A stretch of DNA of 64,000 bases from Bacillota bacterium (lineage in GTDB: Bacteria > Bacillota > Clostridia > Christensenellales > Aristaeellaceae): positions 1-64,000 of the forward strand of contig JAEYQQ010000131.1 in assembly GCA_023409955.1 (NCBI GenBank). The letters are read 5' to 3'. The notes beneath the pieces were generated by a model. That model was not told where the DNA came from. It was given only the letters and a program-made list of their open reading frames with translations, and did not search any database. The translations under genes were made by a program, and so were the position numbers. Every line of letters starts with the position of its first letter. Positions within the stretch are counted from its first letter, which is position 1. Positions 57,132-64,000 of the stretch are shown piece by piece.

Positions 57132-57995
57132 GTGATCCACATTCTGACGGACGGTATATCTGACATCAAGCCGCAGGAAGCATTAAAGATGGAAGTGCAG
57201 GTGCTACCGCTGCATATTCACTTTGAAAATGAATACATTGAAGATATTTTATCCATTAATGAAGAGGAATTTTATCGGCGGCTGGCAGTGGCAAGTAAGC
57301 TGCCCAAAACAAGCCAAGTGACGCCGGAGGCATTTTATGATGCATATGTACAGGCGTTGGAGCGTAAGGATGAGGTGCTTGTCATCACTGGGTCCAGTGA
57401 ATTGAGCGGTACATTTCAATCAGCAATGATCGCCAGAGACATGCTTTCCGAAGAAGACCGGGAGAGGGTTTATCTGGTGGATTCCCAAAGCGCCTCATTA
57501 GGAGAGGCAATGCTGGTTTATGAGGCTGTTCGTTTGCGGGAACAGGGTGAGGAGATAAGAACCATTCAAAAAGCAATTTTAACGCTGATTCCCCACCAGG
57601 TTTTGGTGGGTTTTGTTGAGGATTTGAAGTACTTGGTCATGGGCGGCAGGCTTTCATCCGTTGGTGCCAAGGTGGGCACCATGCTGCGCATTAAGCCTAT
57701 GCTCCGCCTGAGGGACGGAAAACTGGATATGGCAGGAATTGCCCGGGGTACACGCAATGCATATGATTGGTTGCTGCAGCAGCTGAAGCAGACACCGCCT
57801 GACCTTGCATATCCCGTGCATATCGCCAGTGCCCATGCTTCGGAGGCTTTGGAGGAGTTGAAATCCCACCTGATAGATCGAGGTGGGCTGACTGGGATGA
57901 TTCGCACCATGGGCATTGGGCCGGCGACGGGTACGCATACAGGGCCAGGCTGCCTGGTAATCAGCTGGATATCCAAAGCTATTAGAAGAGCATAG
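57132..57995 (+). CDS. DegV family fatty-acid-binding protein
   Basis: A 287-residue two-domain protein of the DegV/FakB family, which holds a fatty acid for FakA kinase. The N-terminal strand IHILTDGISDI, TSQVTPEAFYDAY, the ITGSSELSGTFQSA loop that binds the carboxyl group, and the C-terminal GRLSSVGAKVGTMLRIKPML are typical. The GTG at 57132 has AGAAGG 6 bases upstream; an ATG at 57075 in frame has no ribosome site. Its own promoter and terminator flank it. No fakA gene is seen here. Confidence 0.93.
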   Translation: MIHILTDGISDIKPQEALKMEVQVLPLHIHFENEYIEDILSINEEEFYRRLAVASKLPKTSQVTPEAFYDAYVQALERKDEVLVITGSSELSGTFQSAMIARDMLSEEDRERVYLVDSQSASLGEAMLVYEAVRLREQGEEIRTIQKAILTLIPHQVLVGFVEDLKYLVMGGRLSSVGAKVGTMLRIKPMLRLRDGKLDMAGIARGTRNAYDWLLQQLKQTPPDLAYPVHIASAHASEALEELKSHLIDRGGLTGMIRTMGIGPATGTHTGPGCLVISWISKAIRRA

Positions 57996-58028
57996 AACAG
58001 CCTGCACAAGGATAGCGCTCCATTTTAT

Positions 58029-58064
58029 ACCACAGAGATGATGAATCATTTCTGTGGTTTTTTT
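58029..58064 (+). terminator. terminator after the DegV gene
   Basis: ACCACAGA and TCTGTGGT with a 14-base loop and eight T after it. Confidence 0.85.
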
Positions 58065-58161
58065 CTGTTTAAAGCAATTGATGATATGGCAGGGTGGCAG
58101 ATGGGCTTCACTTACATATGATATGAGTGAAGGGTAGAAAAGACTGCAAAGGAGTACTAGC

Positions 58162-59244
58162 ATGGGACGCTACAAAATATGTGTATACGCCATTTGCAAA
58201 AATGAAGAGAAGTTTGTGGACCGTTGGATGGATGCAGTCAGCGAGGCGGATTTGGTGGTGGTGAGCGATACCGGTTCCACCGACCAAACGGTGAGCAAGC
58301 TGCGGTCAAGGGGGGCGCTGGTGTATGAAGATACGATATCCCCCTGGCGTTTTGATGATGCAAGAAACGCCGCCATGGATCATATCCCAGATGATGTTGA
58401 TATTTGCGTTTCCAACGACCTGGATGAGATTTTTGAGCCGGGCTGGCGCCGTAAGCTGGAGGAGGCCTGGCGGCCCAACCATACCCGGGCGCGTTACCTT
58501 TTTACCTGGAGCCATAAGCCGGACGGTCAGCCAGATAAGCAATTTCCTATGGAAAAGATACACCGGCGCAAGGGATTTCGTTGGGTTCATCCTGTGCATG
58601 AGGTGCTGGCATACAAAGGACCGGATAAGGAAGAGGTGGTCTTTGTAAAAGGCATGGTGCTGAACCATTATCCGGACCTGTCCAAGCCCAGGAGTCAGTA
58701 TCTGCCTCTTTTGGAGCTGTCAGCAAAAGAAAACCCTACGGATGATCGAACCATCTTCTGGCTGGGCCGGGAGTATATGTACTATGGGAAGCATGACCAA
58801 AGCATAGAAACATTGAAACGGCATTTACAGCTGCCAGGAGCCCTGTGGGATGTGGAGCGCAGCGCATCCATGCGCTATATAGCCAAATGTTATCAAGCGA
58901 AAAATGATATAACAGAGGCAAAACGCTGGCTTTACAGGGCGATTGCCGAGTGTTCGGTGATACGTGAGCCTTATCATGATATGGCAAGGCTTGGATATAT
59001 ATTAAATGATTGGCCGCTGACATTTATGATGGTAGAGAAGGGGCTTGCAGTCACGATGCAGATCGGAGGTTATCTTTTGGAGCCGTCAAGCTGGGGCTAC
59101 AGCCTGTATGATCTTGGGGCCATTGCATGTTATCAGCTGGGTCTTTACAAAAAAGCTCGTGATTATGCAAGAAAAGCCTATGATCTGGAGCCTGCGGATC
59201 AGAGGCTGAAAAACAATTTGATGCTGATAGAAGCGAAATTATGA
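58162..59244 (+). CDS. GT2 glycosyltransferase with C-terminal TPR-like repeats
   Basis: A 360-residue two-domain protein. Residues 1-210 are a GT-A fold of family 2: YAICKNEEKFVDRWMDAV, VVSDTGSTDQTV, NDLDEIFEPGW with the DxD metal motif, and HPVHEVLAYKG. Residues 215-360 are helical hairpins that look like tetratricopeptide repeats. No signal peptide or membrane helix, so it acts in the cytoplasm on an intracellular or membrane-carried acceptor. It stands in tandem with a close paralogue 20 bases downstream. GGAG precedes the ATG. Confidence 0.87.
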   Translation: MGRYKICVYAICKNEEKFVDRWMDAVSEADLVVVSDTGSTDQTVSKLRSRGALVYEDTISPWRFDDARNAAMDHIPDDVDICVSNDLDEIFEPGWRRKLEEAWRPNHTRARYLFTWSHKPDGQPDKQFPMEKIHRRKGFRWVHPVHEVLAYKGPDKEEVVFVKGMVLNHYPDLSKPRSQYLPLLELSAKENPTDDRTIFWLGREYMYYGKHDQSIETLKRHLQLPGALWDVERSASMRYIAKCYQAKNDITEAKRWLYRAIAECSVIREPYHDMARLGYILNDWPLTFMMVEKGLAVTMQIGGYLLEPSSWGYSLYDLGAIACYQLGLYKKARDYARKAYDLEPADQRLKNNLMLIEAKL

Positions 59245-59263
59245 TATTGCAGAGGATGTCGTT

Positions 59264-60364
59264 ATGGCTGGATATAAAATATGTGTATATGCCATTTGCA
59301 AAAACGAGGCAATGTTTGTAGACCGGTGGATGGATTCCATGAGCGAGGCTGACCTTGTTGTGGTAACGGATACCGGCTCCACTGACGGCACGGTGGAAAA
59401 GCTGAGGGCACGGGGGGCGAAGGTTTTTGTCCATCCGGTGAAGCCCTGGCGTTTTGATGTTGCCAGAAATGTATCTCTTGACAATCTGCCCCCGGATACG
59501 GACATTTGTGTTTGCACCGATTTGGATGAGCTGTTTGAAAAGGGTTGGCGGGCCAAGCTGGAAGCGGCCTGGCTCCCGGATGCGAAGCAGGCGAAATATA
59601 TTTACAACTGGAGCCTGAAAGAGGATGGGACGCCTTATGTGCAAATGCATTATGCCAAAGTCCACGCACGTCAGGGGTTTGTATGGCAGGACCCCGTACA
59701 CGAATGGTTGAGCTACCGGGGAACGGAGCCTAAAGTCACAGTATTTGTAGAAGGTATGGTGCTCAATCATTATCCGGATGATGCAAAATCCCGTGGGTCC
59801 TATCTTCCGCTTTTGGAGCTGGGGGTAGAGGAAAGCCCGTTTAGTGACCGGCTGAGGTATTATCTGGGCCGAGAATATATGTACAAGAGCGAGTGGGAGA
59901 AGTGCATTGATACCTTAAAGGCGTATTTGAAGCTTCCCACAGCCACATGGAATGAAGAGCGGAGTGCTGCCATGCGCTGGATTGCAAAATCCTATCATCA
60001 AATGAACAATCAACCTGAGGCGTATGCATGGTACTACCGGGCTATTGCAGAAGCGCCTTATATGCGGGATGCGTATGTGGAATGCGCCAAAATGGCCTAT
60101 CAGCTTTCAGATTGGCCAACCGCATTTTTTATGGCGGAGGAAGCGCTGAAAATCCGGGAACGTTCTAAAACCTATGTGAACATGGGTTATTCCTGGGATC
60201 ATACACCAAATGACCTGGCAGCCATTGCCTGCTTCCAGCTGGGAATGTATGAGCGGGCGGCAGACCATGCCCAGGCAGCATTATTGATGACCCCGGAAGA
60301 CGAAAGGCTGAAAATCAACCTAAAGCTGATACGGGAAAAGATCAATGGCCTAGCAAGCATATAG
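59264..60364 (+). CDS. GT2 glycosyltransferase with TPR-like repeats, tandem paralogue
   Basis: A 366-residue paralogue of the gene just upstream with the same order: YKICVYAICKNEAMFVDRWM, VVTDTGSTDGTV, CTDLDELFEKGW, then helical repeats from about residue 215. The two share many segments along the whole length, so this is a tandem duplication. The genes are probably one transcript (20-base gap). Different sugar or acceptor preferences are likely but unknown. Together with the CgeB-like and CapE-like genes they fit a surface-glycosylation region. Confidence 0.87.
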   Translation: MAGYKICVYAICKNEAMFVDRWMDSMSEADLVVVTDTGSTDGTVEKLRARGAKVFVHPVKPWRFDVARNVSLDNLPPDTDICVCTDLDELFEKGWRAKLEAAWLPDAKQAKYIYNWSLKEDGTPYVQMHYAKVHARQGFVWQDPVHEWLSYRGTEPKVTVFVEGMVLNHYPDDAKSRGSYLPLLELGVEESPFSDRLRYYLGREYMYKSEWEKCIDTLKAYLKLPTATWNEERSAAMRWIAKSYHQMNNQPEAYAWYYRAIAEAPYMRDAYVECAKMAYQLSDWPTAFFMAEEALKIRERSKTYVNMGYSWDHTPNDLAAIACFQLGMYERAADHAQAALLMTPEDERLKINLKLIREKINGLASI

Positions 60365-60412
60365 CGACATGGAATGATATGGCAATTGGGAAACTGGATT
60401 GCAAAAAGCAAC

Positions 60413-60445
60413 GCCTGCGCTAGGCGTTTGATGCATAGCGCAGGC
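60413..60445 (+). terminator. hairpin after the GT2 pair (two alternative folds)
   Basis: GCCTGCGCTA and TAGCGCAGGC form a perfect 10-base stem; AACGCCT/AGGCGTT is a competing shorter fold in the same place. There is no T-run after the longer stem, so termination efficiency is uncertain. Confidence 0.5.
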
Positions 60446-60595
60446 AGTGCGATACAAGAACTAAGTCAAATGTCAGTAAATCAAACGAGCTCCCTGTTTT
60501 TTTAAACCATCTCTCAAATCATTGTTTTGCATTCACCGACTTGATCCAAAACTAAACCATTTGGCAAGTACACACAAATTTTTCCCATTTAGGGG

Positions 60596-60624
60596 TTGAC
60601 AATTTTATGGCAGAATGGTAATCT
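60596..60624 (+). promoter_or_regulatory. promoter of the DUF1854/ABC operon
   Basis: TTGACA and TAATCT with a 17-base spacer and a TGG before the -10 box. The transcript would begin near 60631. The gap 60446-60595 holds nothing else I can identify. Confidence 0.65.
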
Positions 60625-60681
60625 GATTCCGCTGGTGAACATCACTGCGCCCTAAATTGAAGGAAAGGAGGCACGAACTCA

Positions 60682-60783
60682 ATGACAATCAATCGAGCAA
60701 ACAAACTGGCAATCGGTTTTGGAATTCGACAGATGGGCAGAGATCGTGTCTCTGCAGCATATAACTTCAAATTGGGCGCCTAG
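60682..60783 (+). CDS. 33-residue basic small protein or leader peptide
   Basis: An ORF of ATG (60682) to TAG (60781-60783) with a strong ribosome site AAAGGAGG 10 bases upstream, about 50 bases into the predicted transcript. The product has four Arg and two Lys against one Asp, no Cys and no membrane helix. It could be a real small protein, an exported peptide substrate of the following ABC exporter, or an attenuator leader, since a terminator lies between it and the transporter. Two of its Arg codons are CGA. I do not recognise the sequence. Confidence 0.5.
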   Translation: MTINRANKLAIGFGIRQMGRDRVSAAYNFKLGA

Positions 60784-60893
60784 TGCTAAGATACGTGGAA
60801 TGACGAAGCACTTGGTGCATAGTCTGACCACGCCATGATTGTCAGCGAAATAGCGGGATACCTGTGATACATGGGTATATGCGAGCTTTTTCA

Positions 60894-60925
60894 CGGCGGG
60901 GTTGTATAACCACCGCTGTTTTTTT
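60894..60925 (+). terminator. intrinsic terminator between the small ORF and the ABC gene
   Basis: GCGG-GGTT pairs with AACC-a-CCGC around GTAT and is followed by TGTTTTTTT. It ends only about 45 bases before the ABC start, so readthrough must be permitted for expression. That fits attenuation. Confidence 0.65.
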
Positions 60926-60967
60926 GCGCAAAAAAGATCTAGGCAGACCATGTAAGGAGAAAACGCC

Positions 60968-63229
60968 ATGAAAACCCACATTCCCGAGTACATGCTATCG
61001 GCCTTTCAAAGCCAGGGCATTGATGCCCAAAAGCTGATCTACGCCATTCATGCTGATATGGCGCTGGATGGCAGCCATGCCGACACGTATGCGGCCATTG
61101 ACAAAGAGCATCTGTATATCCTCTATGGTTTAGAGAAAGTGGTGAAGGTTACCGGGGCCCGGCGCATTGTGTCGGCCTATGAGCTTCACAGCATGGATAC
61201 CTTTGCGCTCAAAGACCTGGGCGAACTAAAATGCGAGCGGCTTTTATCCACCGGCCGGATGTATAGTGAAAAGGATGGCGATGCCAAAATCCTCATGCTT
61301 TTCTCCGTGGGATATTTGTCCTATGTGGAGCGGCTGATCAAGGCTGTTCAAAACATTCGCAATGGAATTGACCCATTGACTGAAATCCTTGTGGATGAAG
61401 AGCTTTTCTGCAACAAGTGCGGCACGCGGTATCCAGAGCCGGAGCGCAAGCTTTGCCCCAAGTGCATGGACAAAAAGTCCATTTCCATGCGGCTTATGGG
61501 CTTTTTCAAAGATTACTGGCGCAAGGTACTGGTGATTTTCCTGGTCATGCTGGGGAGCACGGTTTTCTCCATCGCAACGCCTTATGTCAGTACCAAGCTG
61601 CTCTTTGATGATGTTTTGGTGGAGGGCGGCCAGTATTATGGCCTGGTATTGGGCATTGTAGGCATGATCCTGCTGGTGAGGGTGCTGGGCGTTAGTATGA
61701 ATATACTGTACTCCTATGTTCTGTCCCGTACTGTGCCATGGATCGTATACGATTTGAAGGTGAAAATCTTTGAGGCGATGCAGCGGCTGTCTGTTGGCTT
61801 CTATACCTCCAAACGCACCGGCGCGCTGATGAACCGTATCAATAAGGATGCCACCAACATTTATTGGTTCTTTGTGGACGGCCTTCCCTATGTGGTGATG
61901 AATGTACTTACCTTTTCGGGCGTTGTCACCCTTATGTTCACCCTCAACACCACCCTGGCGGTGATCTCCCTGGTGTTTATCCCCGTTGCGATTTTGCTGT
62001 TTCGTATATTGTGGGGCGTTTTCCGGCGCTTCCACCACAAAAACTGGGTGTATGGATCGCAGCTCAACGCCATGGTATCCGACTCTGTCAACGGCCAACG
62101 GGTAATCAAGGCCTTTGCCCGGGAGGATGACGAGACATCCCGGTTTATGGATGTGGGCAACAAACAAGCGGGTGTTGATGCAGCGTCCTTAAATGTTGGA
62201 TTTACGGCCTTCCCGCTGATATATCTGTTCATGTTTGCAAGTCAGGTGGCGATAACCATTGTGGGCGGCATGATGGTGCTAAGGCAGGAGATCAGCGTCG
62301 GTATGCTGCTTACCTTTATTGCATACCTGCAAATGCTTCACGGGCCGCTGGAGTTCATGTCCTGGGTATCCAACTGGTGGGCCCGTTGCGTAGATGCTGC
62401 CCAACGTGTATTTGAGATCATCGATGCCAAGCCGGATGTGGCGGAGCCGGAGAATCCCATTGCGCTGGATCACTTTGCCGGCCGGATTGATGTTAGCAAC
62501 GTATGGTTTGAATATGACCCGGCAACACCTATCCTAAAGGGCATTGACCTGCATGTGGAAGCTGGCAAGATGCTGGGAATTGTAGGCAAGACCGGTGCGG
62601 GAAAATCTACCCTGGCGAACCTGATTGCCCGGTTGTACGATGTCAACCAGGGCAGTGTAAAAATCGATGGCGTGGATGTTCGCCAGCTTTCGCTGAAGAT
62701 GCTGCGCGGCAGTATCGGTATCGTGTCACAGGATATTTACCTGTTTATTGGCACCATTGCAGATAACATCCGTTATGCCAACCCCGGCGCAAGCATTGAA
62801 GATGTGATCAGAGCTGCCAAGGCTGCTTCGGCCCATGATTTTATTATGAACCTGCCGGATGGCTATGAAACCAGGGTGGGCGCAGGCGGCCAGGATCTAT
62901 CCGGTGGTGAGAAGCAGCGGCTGTCCATTGCCCGTACCATTATTCAAAATCCCAAGATTCTTATACTGGATGAAGCTACGGCGGCCATGGATACAGAGAC
63001 CGAGGGCAATATCCAGCTGGCGCTGGCCAAGCTGCAAAAGGGCAGAACCACCATTTCCATTGCACATCGCCTGTCCACCTTGCGGGATGCCGATAGTCTG
63101 GCAGTGATCAGCGAGGGGAAGGTTGTGGAAACCGGTACCCATGCAGAGCTTATTGCCAAGAAGGGCGAGTATTACAAACTTTACAACATCCAGATGGAGG
63201 GGCTGAAAGTCATTTCCATGGAAGCGTAA
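60968..63229 (+). CDS. half ABC exporter with N-terminal zinc ribbon
   Basis: A 753-residue exporter subunit. Residues 1-140 form an extra cytoplasmic domain of PH-like or unknown fold, then a zinc ribbon C148-x2-C151...C163-x2-C166. A six-helix ABC exporter membrane domain (about 180-480) and an ATPase domain (about 505-745) follow: Walker A GKTGAGKST (540-548), Q588, signature LSGGE (644-648), Walker B ILILDE (664-669), His700. AAGGAGA precedes the ATG. It is followed by a DUF1854 gene, as in loci NCBI names 'cyanophycin metabolism-associated'. The substrate here is not shown by sequence. Confidence 0.9.
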   Translation: MKTHIPEYMLSAFQSQGIDAQKLIYAIHADMALDGSHADTYAAIDKEHLYILYGLEKVVKVTGARRIVSAYELHSMDTFALKDLGELKCERLLSTGRMYSEKDGDAKILMLFSVGYLSYVERLIKAVQNIRNGIDPLTEILVDEELFCNKCGTRYPEPERKLCPKCMDKKSISMRLMGFFKDYWRKVLVIFLVMLGSTVFSIATPYVSTKLLFDDVLVEGGQYYGLVLGIVGMILLVRVLGVSMNILYSYVLSRTVPWIVYDLKVKIFEAMQRLSVGFYTSKRTGALMNRINKDATNIYWFFVDGLPYVVMNVLTFSGVVTLMFTLNTTLAVISLVFIPVAILLFRILWGVFRRFHHKNWVYGSQLNAMVSDSVNGQRVIKAFAREDDETSRFMDVGNKQAGVDAASLNVGFTAFPLIYLFMFASQVAITIVGGMMVLRQEISVGMLLTFIAYLQMLHGPLEFMSWVSNWWARCVDAAQRVFEIIDAKPDVAEPENPIALDHFAGRIDVSNVWFEYDPATPILKGIDLHVEAGKMLGIVGKTGAGKSTLANLIARLYDVNQGSVKIDGVDVRQLSLKMLRGSIGIVSQDIYLFIGTIADNIRYANPGASIEDVIRAAKAASAHDFIMNLPDGYETRVGAGGQDLSGGEKQRLSIARTIIQNPKILILDEATAAMDTETEGNIQLALAKLQKGRTTISIAHRLSTLRDADSLAVISEGKVVETGTHAELIAKKGEYYKLYNIQMEGLKVISMEA

Positions 63230-63291
63230 TAACGGCTTCCATCCGCCAAATCCGCCCTGTTATCTGCTAAAAAAATGTGGAGGATCAACGT

Positions 63292-63837
63292 ATGCAAACC
63301 GTTGCAGCAAACAGCATGCAAAGTCTATCAGATGCCATTGACATTGGGTTTCTGGAGGTAAGTCAGGCTAAGTTCTTTAAAACTGAAGGCGGTTTTACGG
63401 GGCTTCATTACAAAGGGACGGAGTACAAGCGCATTTGCCTTCGGCGGGCGCTGCCCCTTGGTGATCCCAGCGGCTTTATCTCCATTGCAGATCATGAGAA
63501 CAAGGAGATCGCCATCATCCGCAGCCTTGCCGATTTTTCGGGCGAGCAGCTTCAAATTGTGCTGGATGAGCTGGATAGCCGGTATTATTGCCCCCAGATC
63601 CATGAGATCAAGTCCATCAAGGATAAGCTGGGCTATGTGTACATGGAAATGGTTATCGGAGGCAAGGATGGTAAAAGTGAAAGGACTTGTGCCATCAAGG
63701 ATGTGAACAGGAATATCCGCATGCTGAAAAATGATAAGCTAATCATTTTTGATGTGGATGGAAACCGGTATATCATCCCCTCACTGGAGGGTCTGGAAAA
63801 GAAGAGCCTGAAACGTTTGGAGCCATTCCTTTTCTAA
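63292..63837 (+). CDS. DUF1854 protein
   Basis: A 181-residue soluble protein, recognised as DUF1854 by its position directly after the half-transporter and by strands such as KRICLRRALPLGDPSGFISIAD and LDELDSRYYCPQIHEIKSIKDKLGY near residues 85-115. The family is associated with ABC exporters and with cyanophycin-type loci. Its molecular role is unknown. The ATG at 63292 has GGAGG 8 bases upstream; an upstream in-frame GTG overlaps that site. Confidence 0.85.
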   Translation: MQTVAANSMQSLSDAIDIGFLEVSQAKFFKTEGGFTGLHYKGTEYKRICLRRALPLGDPSGFISIADHENKEIAIIRSLADFSGEQLQIVLDELDSRYYCPQIHEIKSIKDKLGYVYMEMVIGGKDGKSERTCAIKDVNRNIRMLKNDKLIIFDVDGNRYIIPSLEGLEKKSLKRLEPFLF

Positions 63838-63903
63838 GCCAGGCCAAGCTGCTGGAAAAGGTTGAAGCTGTGCCCTCTTTCGACCAGGTTAGGAGTTGAT
63901 TTT

Positions 63904-64000
63904 TTGAAGGTTTATACCTTTGCCTATGATTTGGGGCTTGATATGAAACCGGGCTCAGGGGAGCTCCGCTTTGACGAGCAGGGGAGTATTGCCCTTTGGT
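63904..64000 (+). CDS. start of a further operon gene, cut by the window edge
   Basis: A TTG at 63904 with AGGAG 8 bases upstream opens a frame (beginning KVYTFAYDLGLDMKPGSG) that runs off the right end. In comparable loci the gene after DUF1854 is often a second half ABC exporter, and the start looks compatible with its extra N-terminal domain. Only 32 residues are visible, so the assignment is an inference from gene order. Confidence 0.5.
   Translation, partial: MKVYTFAYDLGLDMKPGSGELRFDEQGSIALW

Overview
The window looks like chromosome of an anaerobic, Gram-positive Clostridia-class Firmicute of moderate GC. The evidence is an oxygen-sensitive metabolism (pyruvate:ferredoxin oxidoreductase, a tungsten/molybdenum-type aldehyde ferredoxin oxidoreductase relative, sodium-pump decarboxylase subunits). 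Envelope and sporulation-type families (LCP, CgeB-like, DegV, YybS, YhaM) fit too, as do strong AGGAGG ribosome sites with frequent GTG/TTG starts, and consensus sigma-A promoters with 17-base spacers. An order such as Christensenellales is possible but is only an impression. I see no rRNA, tRNA, CRISPR array, insertion sequence or complete prophage.

Layout. 0.3-3.9 kb: serine synthesis (serC-serA) and an LCP cell-wall ligase. 4-8.2 kb: a Cys-rich unknown, free methionine sulfoxide reductase, a PadR/HAAS membrane pair under an apparent self-operator, a UspA-like protein. 8.4-11.5 kb: oadB-oadG without an alpha subunit, divergent from a CorC/CNNM-type transporter behind a structured, terminator-bearing leader. 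11.7-19.1 kb: a secreted multi-domain protein plus a 42-residue membrane peptide, PFOR, and an unusual epimerase-like/membrane/coiled-coil fusion. 19.3-25.2 kb: FMN-binding and flavodoxin proteins, a ZIP transporter and a three-gene iron-type ABC importer. 25.4-29.2 kb: cca, a zinc-ribbon membrane protein, a repeat-filled intergenic region, a lone holin-like gene and a secreted peptidoglycan-binding protein.

29.3-35 kb holds a redox island: a Tat-signal four-cluster ferredoxin, the aldehyde oxidoreductase relative and an unknown 217-residue protein form one operon behind a structured leader RNA. A ferritin-like diiron protein lies upstream. 35-41.3 kb: GNAT, polA, coaE, a lytic transglycosylase and a family-5 solute-binding protein. 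41.5-45.2 kb: pfkA, a catalytically degenerate M20 peptidase homologue and azlCD. 45.2-52.5 kb: an MFS-acyltransferase fusion, a lipoprotein, and the yybS-rplI-dnaB-yhaM replication/translation operon. 52.7-60.4 kb is a surface-glycan region: a GT-A transferase, a UDP-GlcNAc 4,6-dehydratase-type enzyme, two convergent CgeB-like paralogues, DegV, and two tandem GT2-TPR paralogues.

The right edge (60.6-64 kb) starts a system built from a half ABC exporter with an N-terminal zinc ribbon, a DUF1854 protein and the start of a third gene. A 33-codon ORF and an intrinsic terminator sit between its promoter and the first transporter gene. The DUF1854/ABC pair is a family combination known from cyanophycin-linked loci. 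The most interesting points are the three terminator-bearing leaders (10.0, 32.9 and 60.6 kb), the DUF1854/ABC operon, the degenerate peptidase, and the epimerase/membrane/coiled-coil fusion.
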